Below are positions 28,968 through 38,736 of a stretch of DNA of 44,736 nt, piece after piece. Source of the DNA: Acidobacteria bacterium RIFCSPLOWO2_02_FULL_67_21 (GTDB taxonomy: Bacteria > Acidobacteriota > Vicinamibacteria > Vicinamibacterales > UBA2999); contig MEKU01000063.1 in assembly GCA_001767195.1 (NCBI GenBank), positions 1 to 44,736 on the forward strand. The letters run 5' to 3'. The notes below the pieces were generated by a model, which was not told the DNA's origin, did no database searches, and was given only the letters and a program-made list of their open reading frames with translations. Position 1 is the stretch's first letter. Each line of letters starts with the position of its first letter. The position numbers and the translations under genes were made by a program.

Positions 28968-29990
28968 TCACGCCACGAGAGCGGTTTGGCCTTGTACCCA
29001 CCAGCGCTCCAGGTCGGGCAGGAAATAGCGAAGGCGGCACTTCTTGAGCTCGCGCTCGGTCTCCAGCACCGCGTAGTCGGCGGTACCGACGACAGACGCC
29101 AGTCGAGTCACAAGGTCCCGGCAGCTCGTGGCATCAGGACCATGGACCATGCTGTAGAGGGCGTACGGAAAGCCCGGAAGGCGCTCGCGCGCGTAGCAAT
29201 GGCTCACCTGCGGTGTCCGCGCCAGTCGGCGCCCGGCCTCATCCAGTTCCTCGCCGCACACGTTCCACACGACCATGGCGTTGCCGCGCACGCCGATACT
29301 CCGCTGGCGGAAGGTCGCCACGTACCGCCGGACCGCGCCGCCGAGGTGCTGGCGGGCGAACTCCAGAAGCTCCTCCTCGCCGCATTCGGCGAGGTCGGCC
29401 AGCGAGGCAAACGGCCGTTCGATCAGCGGAAGGGGAGTCTGCAACGCGCGGAAGAGCCGCTCGTGGCGGGCCGACAGATCGAGCGGCGGCAGATCGGGCA
29501 GATCCTGCGCGGTCGTCGAGTTCTCGCCGGACAGCAGGTCGAAGTTGACGCCCACCTTGTATGTACCCGTCCGTCGAGCCGCAAAGAAGCGTGCTTCGGC
29601 GCGGCTCTCGAGTCGTGCGAGGGTCTCTTTGAGCCCCATCGTCCGCGGAACGGCGATCGTGAACCAGAGGTTGTACGCATGCCTGCGCAGGTAGTTGTGG
29701 GTGACGGTCGGGTGGGCGTTGACGACGGCAATCACGCGGGGAAGCTCCTGCTCGGGCACGGCTGCCGCGCATAGGGCGGTTTCGTACCCGAGCAGGCTCC
29801 CTTCGAGCACGGCCGAGATCTCCCGGAGCTTGCCTTCGCTGCTCCACGTACGGAGCTGTACCAGCACGTCGCTCGACTGGAGTTCGAGACGCCGCCCCAG
29901 TTCGGCGAAGGGGCGAACGCAGAGAGGAACACCTTCCTGGATCGCTCTCGCCAGCGCATTCTCTTCTCGAGGCGACAGCTTCACTGACAT
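28968..29990 (-). CDS. nirDL: Siroheme decarboxylase, fused NirD-NirL (AhbA/AhbB family, two Lrp-like units)
   Basis: Two copies of the HTH/AsnC-like unit; HAYNLWFTIAVP and KKCRLRYFLPDLERWW; in nirS-J-F operon. Confidence 0.85.
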   Translation of the reverse strand: MSVKLSPREENALARAIQEGVPLCVRPFAELGRRLELQSSDVLVQLRTWSSEGKLREISAVLEGSLLGYETALCAAAVPEQELPRVIAVVNAHPTVTHNYLRRHAYNLWFTIAVPRTMGLKETLARLESRAEARFFAARRTGTYKVGVNFDLLSGENSTTAQDLPDLPPLDLSARHERLFRALQTPLPLIERPFASLADLAECGEEELLEFARQHLGGAVRRYVATFRQRSIGVRGNAMVVWNVCGEELDEAGRRLARTPQVSHCYARERLPGFPYALYSMVHGPDATSCRDLVTRLASVVGTADYAVLETERELKKCRLRYFLPDLERWWVQGQTALVA

Positions 29991-29995
29991 CTCGA

Positions 29996-31207
29996 TCACA
30001 GTCCTGCCGTGAAGGCCCGCCACAGGCCGAAGATGCCGGACGGAGAACGCAACGTTTCGCTGTCCTCGATGGCGTAGGTACGCGCGTTCACGAGGAAGAG
30101 CTTGTCTTCCGCGTTGGCGGTGATGAGGGCGTGGCTCCCGCGCGGCATGAACTCGATGTGATAGATCCGCGCGCCGACGCGGAACGTGTGGACGACCTCG
30201 AGCGATTCGACATCCACCACCTGTACGAATGCATCGTCCGCCTCCCCCGAGAACGTCACCCACACATGGCGCTCGCCCGGCGCCCGCACGGCGTAGACGG
30301 GGTGGCCTCGCAGCTCGATCGAGCGCTTGAACTTCCAGGTGTAGCGGTCGAGCACGGCGAGGCGCTTCTCGCCGACCAGCGGGACGAAGACCGAGCCCTG
30401 CGCCACCGCCCACGACGCGAGGTGCGGGAGCTTCTTCGGCGCGGCCCGGTCGTACGCGCGGCCGGGCTCGCGCAGCGACACGACCCGCGGCAACGGCTCC
30501 GGGGCTTCCAGGTCGAGCACCGTGACGTCCGCCGAGTCGAGGTGCCCGACGACGTAGTAGCGGCCGTCGGGGGTGATCATGGCGTCGTACGGCTCCCCGG
30601 CCGGCGTGGCGATGCGGCGCTCCAGGACGGGCTCCTCGCCCGAGGCATCAACGATCCAGACCTCGGCGCCTTCGATGAGCGCGCAGACGAAACGGTTCCC
30701 CGGCGCGTCGACGACGCCGGTGACGCGCGAGAGGAGCCGCCGGCCGTTGCGTTCGAACTCGCCGGGAATGCGGCGCACGACGCCCAGCGTGCGAGCATCC
30801 AGGATCGTGACGCCGCCCGGCACATATTCGGCCGTCGCCACGAAACGCCCATCCTGGCTGATGGCCATATCGATGGAACTGTTCGATGTCTGCACCTCGC
30901 CCGCACGCTCGAGCGACTGCAAATCGATGCGCGTGAGCTTGCCGCTGCGGGTGGCGATGTAGCCGTAATCGAGCCAGCGGGAGAAGGTCATCAGCGCGTG
31001 CTGCAGGTTTCCGAGGCCCTCGATGCGCCCCACCACGCGACGCTCCGCGAGGTCGTAGACGGCGAGGCTGGCGGAGTTCCGCTCGACCACGAAGACGCGC
31101 GAGCCGATGCCGCTTGCCCCGCTCGCCGGGTCCGCCGCGATTCTCGTGCCTGCAAGGCCGGCAATACACGTCACGAGCAACGTCACTCCCGCTCGTCTCA
31201 TACTCAT
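29996..31207 (-). CDS. nirF: Heme d1 biosynthesis protein NirF
   Basis: Beta-propeller with VFVVERNSASLAVYDL, YIATRSGKLTRIDL; signal sequence; next to nirJ. Confidence 0.85.
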   Translation of the reverse strand: MSMRRAGVTLLVTCIAGLAGTRIAADPASGASGIGSRVFVVERNSASLAVYDLAERRVVGRIEGLGNLQHALMTFSRWLDYGYIATRSGKLTRIDLQSLERAGEVQTSNSSIDMAISQDGRFVATAEYVPGGVTILDARTLGVVRRIPGEFERNGRRLLSRVTGVVDAPGNRFVCALIEGAEVWIVDASGEEPVLERRIATPAGEPYDAMITPDGRYYVVGHLDSADVTVLDLEAPEPLPRVVSLREPGRAYDRAAPKKLPHLASWAVAQGSVFVPLVGEKRLAVLDRYTWKFKRSIELRGHPVYAVRAPGERHVWVTFSGEADDAFVQVVDVESLEVVHTFRVGARIYHIEFMPRGSHALITANAEDKLFLVNARTYAIEDSETLRSPSGIFGLWRAFTAGL

Positions 31208-32421
31208 ACAACGGCCTCCCGTGCGTCGGCCGTCGCCGCGTTGACCTTGGAGCTCTCGGGCGACACGCCGACTTCGCAGTCGGTCATCACACAGGCCGGG
31301 TCGGGCGCCCAGAGTGCTCCGTACCGGGCCAGGGCACGCTCCCGATGCGATCCACGGCAGACGGCCTTGTAGGCACACGCCCCGCACCGCCCCTGCAGCA
31401 GTTCCTCGCGGTTGCGGAGCGCCTGGAGGAGAGGATGCGCGAGGATTTCGGCAAACGTGTGCCGTCGGATATCTCCGACGACCTGCGTGGTGAAGAACTG
31501 GTCGGGATGCACCCGGCCTCGATGATCGATGGCGAGGATGCGCTCGCCCGCCGAGTTGCCGCCGCGACGTCGAAGGACGGCCTCCACGTGTGTGGCGGCT
31601 CCGTTGCCATGTCGCGCCTCTATCCAGCGGAGAAAACAGGGTCCGTCCGAGTCGTTGCCACCGGTGACCACGCGAAGAGCCGCGCCACGCCGCACCAGCC
31701 GTTCGGCTGTTTCGAACAGCTGGCCGAGCACTGCCCGGCTTTCGGCGGGGGACAGGTCTTCAGCGGCGAGTGTGAATCCGCGGCCGGAGTACAGGAGGTG
31801 CGACAGATAGAACCGATCGACGCCGTTCATGACGGCCCATTCGACGAGCGGTTCAACTTGAGCGGCGTTCAGGCGTGTCACCGTCATCCGAACGCCCACC
31901 CACATACCGGCCGCCTTGGCGTACGCCACGCCGAGTGCCGCACGCTCGAACCCCCCCTGCATGCCGCGGTAGGAGTCGTTGAACGGCGCCAGGCCGTCCA
32001 GACTGACGCCGACGTATGAGACGCCGGCGGTGGCGAGGGCCCCGGCCATGCGCGCGTCGAGCGGGACGCCGCTCGTCGACAGCATCGGATGGAGGCCGAC
32101 CGCGTGCGCGTGCGCGGCCAGCTCGAGGAGATCGTCACGAAGGAGCGGCTCGCCGCCGCTCAAGATCAGGACGCGGACACCCGCTTCTGCAAGGCTGTCG
32201 ACGAGTCGTCTCGCCTCGGTCGTCGTCAGGTCATGGGGTGAAGGCGCGGAGGTGGCGGCCGCGTAGCAGTGCGGGCAGCGAAGGTTGCAGTGATGGCAGA
32301 CATTCCACACGACGACGGGAGGCGCCACACGCGCCCCGTAGCGGGCAGGGGCATGAGCCGCGACGGTATCAGCCGCGACTCGCCCCAGCGCAACGTTGAC
32401 GAGCTCGGTGACCTCGAGCAT
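31204..32421 (-). CDS. nirJ: Heme d1 biosynthesis radical SAM protein NirJ
   Basis: CNLRCPHCYA, GGEPLLRDDLLELAAHA, C-terminal SPASM-like CGACAYKAVCRGSHRERALA. Confidence 0.88.
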   Translation of the reverse strand: MLEVTELVNVALGRVAADTVAAHAPARYGARVAPPVVVWNVCHHCNLRCPHCYAAATSAPSPHDLTTTEARRLVDSLAEAGVRVLILSGGEPLLRDDLLELAAHAHAVGLHPMLSTSGVPLDARMAGALATAGVSYVGVSLDGLAPFNDSYRGMQGGFERAALGVAYAKAAGMWVGVRMTVTRLNAAQVEPLVEWAVMNGVDRFYLSHLLYSGRGFTLAAEDLSPAESRAVLGQLFETAERLVRRGAALRVVTGGNDSDGPCFLRWIEARHGNGAATHVEAVLRRRGGNSAGERILAIDHRGRVHPDQFFTTQVVGDIRRHTFAEILAHPLLQALRNREELLQGRCGACAYKAVCRGSHRERALARYGALWAPDPACVMTDCEVGVSPESSKVNAATADAREAVV

Positions 32422-32430
32422 GGCGCACCG

Positions 32431-34458
32431 TCAGTAGACGTCGCCCGCCGTGTTGAAGACGTTGAACTTGCCCGTGGGCGTGACGAGCCAGTCGCCCTCG
32501 ATCCGGGTCTTCTCCTTGAGCGTCTTGTCGTCGTAGACGATGAGCTCGCCCTCTCTGTCCCAGACGGACACCCACACCTCGGTGCCGGCCTTGTTGTACT
32601 CGAAGTGGACCGCGCGCCCGCGTGCGGAGGCGGTGAAGCACCGATCGATCTTCCCCTCCTTCTTCGAATAGATGCAGATCTGGCGTGTGCCGTTCGGTTC
32701 GTTCGAGAGCGGCGAGTCGAGCCACACCCACGGCGACTTCGGATGCGTCTTGATGAAGAGGCCTCCCGGCTCCCCGAGCGCCACCTCACGCACGACCTTC
32801 CAGGCATGCTGCGGCTTCCTGGCGGGGTCGGCGCCGTAGATGACGAGCTTCCCCTCGCCCATGTGCGTGGTGCCGTTCACCCAGCCGTACTCGGGATCCT
32901 CCCAGTTGGCGCCTCGCCCCGGATGCGGCCGCACGCCGGTCTTGAACTTCGTGACCAGCGTGCCGTTCTTCACATCGATGACGGCCATCTGATCGCGCAT
33001 GTTTGCGGCGACCATGAAGTACTGTTTCGTGCGATCCCAGCCGCCGTCGTGCAGGAAGCGCTCCGCGGCGATCTTCTTGGTGACAGGGAAGCCGGGTTTC
33101 GAGTAGTCGACGATCGCCACGTGCCCGGACTCCTTCAGGCTGACCACCCACTGCGGCCCGTGGTGAGAGGGCACGATGGCGGCCACGCGGACCTCTTTCA
33201 GCGCCTCGCCCGTATCGTAGGCCGGCGTCGTGATGTCCACGACCGTCTTGGGCTCGAGCGTCTGCCCGTCGAAGACGACGTACTGCGGCGGCCAGTAACA
33301 GCCTTCGATGAGCAGCTTGTCCTCGTACCCCTTGTACTTCGAGGCTTCGATGCTCCGCGCGTCGACGCATCCTTTCACCTGAGCCACGAGCGTGGGCGTC
33401 TCGGGCCAGAGGTCGATCATCGACACGCGGCCGTCGCGGCCGACGGCATAGAAGTAGCGGCCGGTCGACGAGGAGCGCAGGATGTGCACGGCAAACCCCG
33501 TCTCGATGACGCCCGCGAGCTCCTTGGTATCGCCGTCGACGATGGCGACTTTGCCGGCGTCGCGCAGGATGACGCCGAAGTAGTTGTCCCACTGACGCTT
33601 CGTGACCGGCGTCTTGGGCCGGCTCGCAGGGGGTACGAGCAGCTTCCAGCTTTCGCGGATCTCCTCGAACGACACCGCAGGCGGGTCGGGCGCCGGCATC
33701 AGGAGGTAGGCCGACATGAGCCGCACGTGCTCGGGTGTCAGAATCCCCTCGTTCCCGAGCGCCGGCATCCCCCCAGGCGTGCCGTTGGTGAGGATGTTCT
33801 GGACGGCCTTCGCGCCCAGTTCGGCGGTATGCGCCGGCTCGATGTTGGGTCCCGTCGCGCCCTTTCGGAGCAGCCCGTGGCAGCCGGCACAGCGGTCGAA
33901 GTAGAGGTTCTTGGCCTGCTCGAACGCGGCTCCGGTCAACACCGGAGCGGGCGCCTCAGACGGGGCCGCCACGCTCGGCGATTGCGTGCTCCGGGCATCG
34001 ATCAGGGCGAGCACCGGCTGTACGGTCGCTGCGCCGGGGGCCTTCTTCGCGCTTTCGATCTCGATATAGGCAAGGACCTGCTGCGCTTCCTGATCGGACA
34101 AGCGGAGAGATTTCATCCGGGACTGGCCCCGCGCTGCGACAAGCTTGCGAGCCTCGGGGTCGGTCTCCACCATCGTCTCCGAATCCTTCAGCCATCGAAC
34201 GAGCCATGCGTGCTCCCGGCGTCTGTGCACGTTGCCGAGATCCGGACCGAGGAGTGACCCGTCGCCGATGGTGTGGCAACCGACACACTTCTTCTGAAAA
34301 ATGCTGCCGCCTGTTGCGATGTCTTCCGTGCTGGAACCGGCCGCAGCCGACCCGTCGACGGCGCCAAAGGCCGCGAGACCAAGCAACGCCGCCAGCAAGG
34401 TGGCGAAGCGCACGACGCGTCGCACACCGCAGCGCACCGACACTGTATCCGTCGTCAT
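32431..34458 (-). CDS. nirS: Cytochrome cd1 nitrite reductase with an additional N-terminal cytochrome c domain
   Basis: Two CxxCH motifs (CVGCH, CAGCH) then d1 propeller (DLWPETPTLVAQVKGCVDARSIEASKYKGYEDKLLIEGCYWPPQYVVFDG); ATG at 34458 with GGAGG RBS. Confidence 0.92.
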   Translation of the reverse strand: MTTDTVSVRCGVRRVVRFATLLAALLGLAAFGAVDGSAAAGSSTEDIATGGSIFQKKCVGCHTIGDGSLLGPDLGNVHRRREHAWLVRWLKDSETMVETDPEARKLVAARGQSRMKSLRLSDQEAQQVLAYIEIESAKKAPGAATVQPVLALIDARSTQSPSVAAPSEAPAPVLTGAAFEQAKNLYFDRCAGCHGLLRKGATGPNIEPAHTAELGAKAVQNILTNGTPGGMPALGNEGILTPEHVRLMSAYLLMPAPDPPAVSFEEIRESWKLLVPPASRPKTPVTKRQWDNYFGVILRDAGKVAIVDGDTKELAGVIETGFAVHILRSSSTGRYFYAVGRDGRVSMIDLWPETPTLVAQVKGCVDARSIEASKYKGYEDKLLIEGCYWPPQYVVFDGQTLEPKTVVDITTPAYDTGEALKEVRVAAIVPSHHGPQWVVSLKESGHVAIVDYSKPGFPVTKKIAAERFLHDGGWDRTKQYFMVAANMRDQMAVIDVKNGTLVTKFKTGVRPHPGRGANWEDPEYGWVNGTTHMGEGKLVIYGADPARKPQHAWKVVREVALGEPGGLFIKTHPKSPWVWLDSPLSNEPNGTRQICIYSKKEGKIDRCFTASARGRAVHFEYNKAGTEVWVSVWDREGELIVYDDKTLKEKTRIEGDWLVTPTGKFNVFNTAGDVY

Positions 34459-34505
34459 ACCGATCCTCCGTTGCATACACGGCCAGTCCATACGCGGGCA
34501 CGCGA

Positions 34506-34520
34506 GCAAGCTGCGAGCCA
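34506..34520 (-). promoter_or_regulatory. Predicted sigma54 promoter A for nirS (TGGCTCG-CAGC-TTGC)
   Basis: Reverse complement of GCAAGCTGCGAGCCA; GG-N10-GC spacing; 48 bp upstream of nirS ATG. Confidence 0.8.
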
Positions 34521-34603
34521 GGCGGCGAGCACACGAGGATCGTCGTTTTTCAGGGGATCCGCGCCGCCTGGCGCGCTGGCCTGGCTAGCGGCGGTTCACA
34601 GAT

Positions 34604-34619
34604 GTATAGGGCCCTATAC
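34604..34619. promoter_or_regulatory. Enhancer-like perfect palindrome A (GTATAGGGCCCTATAC)
   Basis: Perfect 16-bp palindrome between response-regulator stop and nirS promoter; preceded by GGCGGTT at 34590-34596. Confidence 0.7.
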
Positions 34620-34629
34620 GAAGGCAGCT

Positions 34630-36087
34630 TTACTTGGGGAACAACGGGTCGCTCGGTCTTTCGGATCCGATCGGCGCCTCTTCCTGACCCTCTTCGGGAT
34701 CGGCGTCGGCGTCGATTTCGCCTTCGGCCGCGAGCCCGAGCCGCTTGAGGATCCGGTGGAGCGCGGCGCGCGTCATGTCGGCTTTGCGTGCTGCGGCGCT
34801 GATGTTGCCCTCGGCCTCGTGCATGAGGTGCTCGACGAAGCGCCGCTGGAAGCGTTCGATGGCCGACCGCTTCGCCTCTTCGTAGGGCACCGACTCCGCG
34901 TCCTCGGGCTGCCAGTCGAGGTCGTCGTCCTCGAGCGCAATATCGGCGGGACTGACCTCGTCGCCACGCGCCATGAGCGCCGCGCGCTCGACGACGTTCT
35001 GGAGCTCCCGGACGTTGCCGGGCCAGTCGTGTGAGATGAGGAGCCGGAGAGCCCCTGGCGACAGCCGCTTGGCGACCTTCTCCGGCGACGTCAGGCGATC
35101 GAGGAACAACTTTGCGAGCAGCGGGATGTCTTCGATCCGCTGGCGCAGCGCCGGGACGGCGATGCGCATGACCGACAGGCGATAGTAGAGGTCGCGCCGC
35201 AGCCTGTTCTCGCGGAGGAGGCGACGGGCTTCCTCGTTGGTCGTGGCAATCACCCGGACGTCCACCTGGATGGGGGTCGACGAGCCGAGCGGCAGGACCT
35301 CTCGCTCCTGCAGCGCGCGGAGGAGCTTGCCCTGCAATCCGAGCGGCATCGACGCGACCTCGTCGATGAGCAGCGTTCCGCCGTCGGCCTCGAGAAAGAG
35401 TCCCTTGCGGTCGCGGTCGGCGCCGGTGTACGCGCCCTTCTTGCAGCCAAAGAGCTCCACTTCGGCAAGCGTTTCGGGCACCGCCGCCGCGTTGAACGCG
35501 ACGAAGGGGCGGCTCGCCCGCGGGCTCTCGACGTGGATCGCCCGCGCCACGAGCTCCTTGCCCGTACCGCTCTCGCCGAAGATGAGGACCGTGGCGCTCG
35601 TCGGCGCCACGCGGCGAATGGCTTCGATGACCGGCTGCATGTGGCGGTCGCGGCTGTAGATGCCGCGAAAGTCGTAGGTGCCGCGGAGTTCCGCCCGCAG
35701 CCGTGCGATCTCCTTCTGGTCCTGGATCTCGTGGAGCGCCCGCCTCGTGACCACGAGCAGCTCGTCGTTGTTGAACGGCTTGGTGAGATAGTGAAACGCG
35801 CCGCGCTTCATCGCGTCGACGGCCGAGTCGATCGTCCCGTAGCCCGTGAAGAGGATGACCTGTGCCTGAGGCCACCGCTCGCGCACGCAGTCGAGCAGCG
35901 ACAGGCCATCGCGTCCCGGCATGCGGATGTCGGAGAGCACGATATCCGCGGGGTCCCGCTCGAGCAGCTCGAGCGCCTCTTCGGCCGAGTGAGCGACGGC
36001 AATCTCGGCCGGGAGCTTGCCCAGGACCAGGGCGACGCCGCGCGCCAGGTCGCGCTTGTCATCGACGACGAGGATACGTGCGCTCAT
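34630..36087 (-). CDS. NtrC-family sigma54-dependent response regulator
   Basis: Receiver ([22 protein letters not shown]), AAA+ ([14 protein letters not shown] loop, DLYYRL), Fis HTH. Confidence 0.95.
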   Translation of the reverse strand: MSARILVVDDKRDLARGVALVLGKLPAEIAVAHSAEEALELLERDPADIVLSDIRMPGRDGLSLLDCVRERWPQAQVILFTGYGTIDSAVDAMKRGAFHYLTKPFNNDELLVVTRRALHEIQDQKEIARLRAELRGTYDFRGIYSRDRHMQPVIEAIRRVAPTSATVLIFGESGTGKELVARAIHVESPRASRPFVAFNAAAVPETLAEVELFGCKKGAYTGADRDRKGLFLEADGGTLLIDEVASMPLGLQGKLLRALQEREVLPLGSSTPIQVDVRVIATTNEEARRLLRENRLRRDLYYRLSVMRIAVPALRQRIEDIPLLAKLFLDRLTSPEKVAKRLSPGALRLLISHDWPGNVRELQNVVERAALMARGDEVSPADIALEDDDLDWQPEDAESVPYEEAKRSAIERFQRRFVEHLMHEAEGNISAAARKADMTRAALHRILKRLGLAAEGEIDADADPEEGQEEAPIGSERPSDPLFPK

Positions 36088-37703
36088 GACGGCGATGCCT
36101 CCACAGCATCCGCGCTGGCTTCGACCGCGTCGAACGCGGGGAGCACGACGGTGAACGTACTCCCTCGCACCTCGGAGCTCTCGACCGCGAGCACGCCGCC
36201 GTGGGCAGCGAGGATATCGCGCGCAACGGTGAGGCCGAGGCCCGTTCCCTCGGATTTCGTCGTGTGAAACGCGGTGAAGATCCGCTCTTGCTCCTCGGGT
36301 GGGATGCCGACGCCCGTGTCCACCACGTCGATGCGCAGCCGGCCCTCCTCCGTTCGGCCCAGGCGGAACGTCAGCGTTCCGCCATCAGGCATCGCCTCGA
36401 TCGCGTTCAATCCCAGGTTCACGAGCACCTGCCGGAGCTGGTCCGGGTCGCCGTACACGCGTGCGCCCGACCCGGTGACGTCTTCGCGATGGAGCGTGAC
36501 CCGACAGTCTTCCGCCTGGGGCATAAGCGTCCGTTCCGCATCGGCGACGATTTCCGCGAGCGAGACCTCCCGCCGTTCGGGCGGCCGTTGTCGCGCGTAC
36601 TCCAGGAGATCCCACACGATCTTCTTGCACAGGTTCGCGTTCCTGAGGACCGTGCCGAGATGGTCGTGCAGCGGGTGCTGCGGGCGCACCTCGTCAAGCG
36701 CATGTTGCGCGAACAGCGCAATGGCCCCCAGCGGGTTGTTGAGCTCATGGGCGAGGGCTGCGGCCAGCTTGCCGACGACGGCCATCCGTTCCTCTTGCAC
36801 CACCTGGGCCCGGGCGGCGGCGAGGCGTTCGCGGTCGGCGTGGAGCACGCGCACGAGACTCGCCACGATCAGACCGCATACGACGACCATGACGGCCACC
36901 GCCGTCCCGGTGGCCGCCTGCAGCATCCAGTCGGCCGGCGGTGCGACGCAGCCACCTCCGCCGTCCAGCACGCACCCGGGCGGGAGCCATCCACTGACTT
37001 CGGTGATGCCGAGGACGAGGACGAACAGCGCGATGCCCACCGCTGCGCGCCGCGGCCAGGGCGGGTCGAGCACGACCGCGGCGATCGCCGCATGGAAGAC
37101 GAAGAAGCCGGCAAACGGGTTCGAAAGTCCTCCGGCGTGGTGGACCAGCCAGGCGAGGATGCCCACGTCCACGGCGACCTGGCCGACCAGGGCGTTCTGC
37201 GTCCCTATGCGCCGTGTGCCGTACACGCTCAGGACCGTGTTGAACACAAAGAGCAGCGCGACGCCGGCCCAGAGGTACGGAGCCGCTCCAGACTCCACGC
37301 GGGGGCCATACGACGTCGCAAACGCCACGACGGCCACCGAGACCAGTACGGCCACCCATCGGAGCCCCAGGAGCCACCCCGCAAGCGCTTCCCGGAGCAA
37401 CGCGGCCGCGCTCTCCGGGCGTGCCGGCGTCTCGAGACCGGAATCCAGCGACGGGAGTACCCGTCCAAAGAGGTACAAACCGGCCGCCACGCCGCCGACG
37501 AGTGCGGCGGTGAGATCGCGGCCGAGGTACGCGAGGCGGCTGGTCTCGAGCGGGAACTCCCGGAGCCACAGGCCCTCGATCACCCCGTACGCGGCGAAGA
37601 TGACCGCCGCCGACCCGATCCAGACGAGCAGGGCCACGGCGAGACGGCCCGCAAGGAGCGGGGCCGTATTGATCGGTTCGCCGGCCGGCTCCTGCGCGTT
37701 CAC
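36084..37703 (-). CDS. Membrane sensor histidine kinase
   Basis: Multi-TM N-terminus, HisKA ([13 protein letters not shown]), HATPase ([41 protein letters not shown]); GTG start, overlap with RR. Confidence 0.9.
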   Translation of the reverse strand: MNAQEPAGEPINTAPLLAGRLAVALLVWIGSAAVIFAAYGVIEGLWLREFPLETSRLAYLGRDLTAALVGGVAAGLYLFGRVLPSLDSGLETPARPESAAALLREALAGWLLGLRWVAVLVSVAVVAFATSYGPRVESGAAPYLWAGVALLFVFNTVLSVYGTRRIGTQNALVGQVAVDVGILAWLVHHAGGLSNPFAGFFVFHAAIAAVVLDPPWPRRAAVGIALFVLVLGITEVSGWLPPGCVLDGGGGCVAPPADWMLQAATGTAVAVMVVVCGLIVASLVRVLHADRERLAAARAQVVQEERMAVVGKLAAALAHELNNPLGAIALFAQHALDEVRPQHPLHDHLGTVLRNANLCKKIVWDLLEYARQRPPERREVSLAEIVADAERTLMPQAEDCRVTLHREDVTGSGARVYGDPDQLRQVLVNLGLNAIEAMPDGGTLTFRLGRTEEGRLRIDVVDTGVGIPPEEQERIFTAFHTTKSEGTGLGLTVARDILAAHGGVLAVESSEVRGSTFTVVLPAFDAVEASADAVEASPS

Positions 37704-37713
37704 CCGTGGCCCG

Positions 37714-38142
37714 TCACTTGGCGTCCTCGAGATAGCGCATATGGCAGGTCTCGCAAGTCTCATACAGATCGTTGCCTGCCTGTTCGAGTGCATCGCCCCG
37801 CTTCGCCTCGGTGATCTTCGAGAGGGCTGTCGCCTGTGCCACCAAGGTGCGCGAGAACGCCGTCCACGCGGCTGTGTCCCGGGCGAGCGCCGGGGTCATC
37901 AGGAGGCGGCCCGAGGCAGCAAGCGTTTCGGCCGCCTTTCCAAGGGCCGCCCACTGTTCGTCGTTTCGAGGCGATTCCGATGCCGCCCTGAAGATCGCCT
38001 CCGATGCAGGTACAGTCATCGTCGTCATGACTTCCTTGACCGTGCGCGGTGGCTGTGCGGGCTCCTGGGCGGCCGCGCTCGCCATGGTCCACGCAAGCAC
38101 GGCGGCCGCCGCGGTCCCGACGATGGCACAGGATTGATGCAT
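37714..38142 (-). CDS. Monoheme cytochrome c (c'/c556-like), cotranscribed with HK-RR
   Basis: Signal peptide and C-terminal heme motif YETCETCHMRYL. Confidence 0.75.
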   Translation of the reverse strand: MHQSCAIVGTAAAAVLAWTMASAAAQEPAQPPRTVKEVMTTMTVPASEAIFRAASESPRNDEQWAALGKAAETLAASGRLLMTPALARDTAAWTAFSRTLVAQATALSKITEAKRGDALEQAGNDLYETCETCHMRYLEDAK

Positions 38143-38233
38143 GGCCGGCGAGTACGCAGATTGCAGGCCAGGCCGGCGCCCTCGACGTTCCGCTCAAACC
38201 TCTCGCTCCGGGCACGTGGTCGCGGAGGCGCGG

Positions 38234-38269
38234 CGGAATAGTCCGCAGGCCTGACGGAATAGTTCGCAG
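38234..38269. repeat. Tandem operator-like direct repeats CGGAATAGTYCGCAG
   Basis: 15-mers at 38234-38248 and 38255-38269, 21 bp apart; first is within palindrome GCGGA-ATAG-TCCGC; upstream of the cytochrome-HK-RR operon. Confidence 0.6.
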
Positions 38270-38294
38270 ATAGCACGTCTGTGGGAGATCAACG

Positions 38295-38642
38295 ATGACA
38301 GACACCGAAATCTACTGGGATGGGCAGTCCGGGAAAGACTATGTCTACTGGATTCACCCCATCGGGACGTCCTTCAACGACGAGCCGGGGAATTTCATCT
38401 ACACGAAAGAGGACGAACCGGGATCGTGGGTCGCGATCTACATCGGTCATACTGCAAGCCTTCAAAACCGGCTGGCCGACCCCGAGACGGAAGCGTCCGC
38501 GATACGGAACGGCGCCACGCATGTGCACGTGCACACGACGCGCAGCGGCGAGGCGAGACGGGCGGCCGAGCAGGCTGACCTCGTCGCCAGGTGGGATCCC
38601 GTCTGCAACGCGTTACTGGTGCAGAATCACCCGGACAGGTAG
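38295..38642 (+). CDS. Small GIY-YIG-like domain protein
   Basis: GNFIYTKEDEPGSWVAIYIGHTASLQNRL. Confidence 0.6.
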   Translation: MTDTEIYWDGQSGKDYVYWIHPIGTSFNDEPGNFIYTKEDEPGSWVAIYIGHTASLQNRLADPETEASAIRNGATHVHVHTTRSGEARRAAEQADLVARWDPVCNALLVQNHPDR

Positions 38643-38731
38643 TACCAGGCAAGGATGCCGGCGAGGGCCAGAATCATGACGAGCCCCTCCGCGCAGGCCA
38701 CCGCGATGATCAGCTTTCGTCCCCCGTCCAT
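38627..38731 (-). CDS. 34-aa single-TM protein
   Basis: MDGGRKLIIAVACAEGLVMILALAGILAWYYLSG, ATG at 38731; overlaps the convergent ORF end. Confidence 0.35.
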   Translation of the reverse strand: MDGGRKLIIAVACAEGLVMILALAGILAWYYLSG

Positions 38732-38736
38732 GGCCG

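Noticed and set aside
32269-34257. 662-aa ORF antisense to nirS
   Set aside because: Antisense shadow of a high-GC gene.
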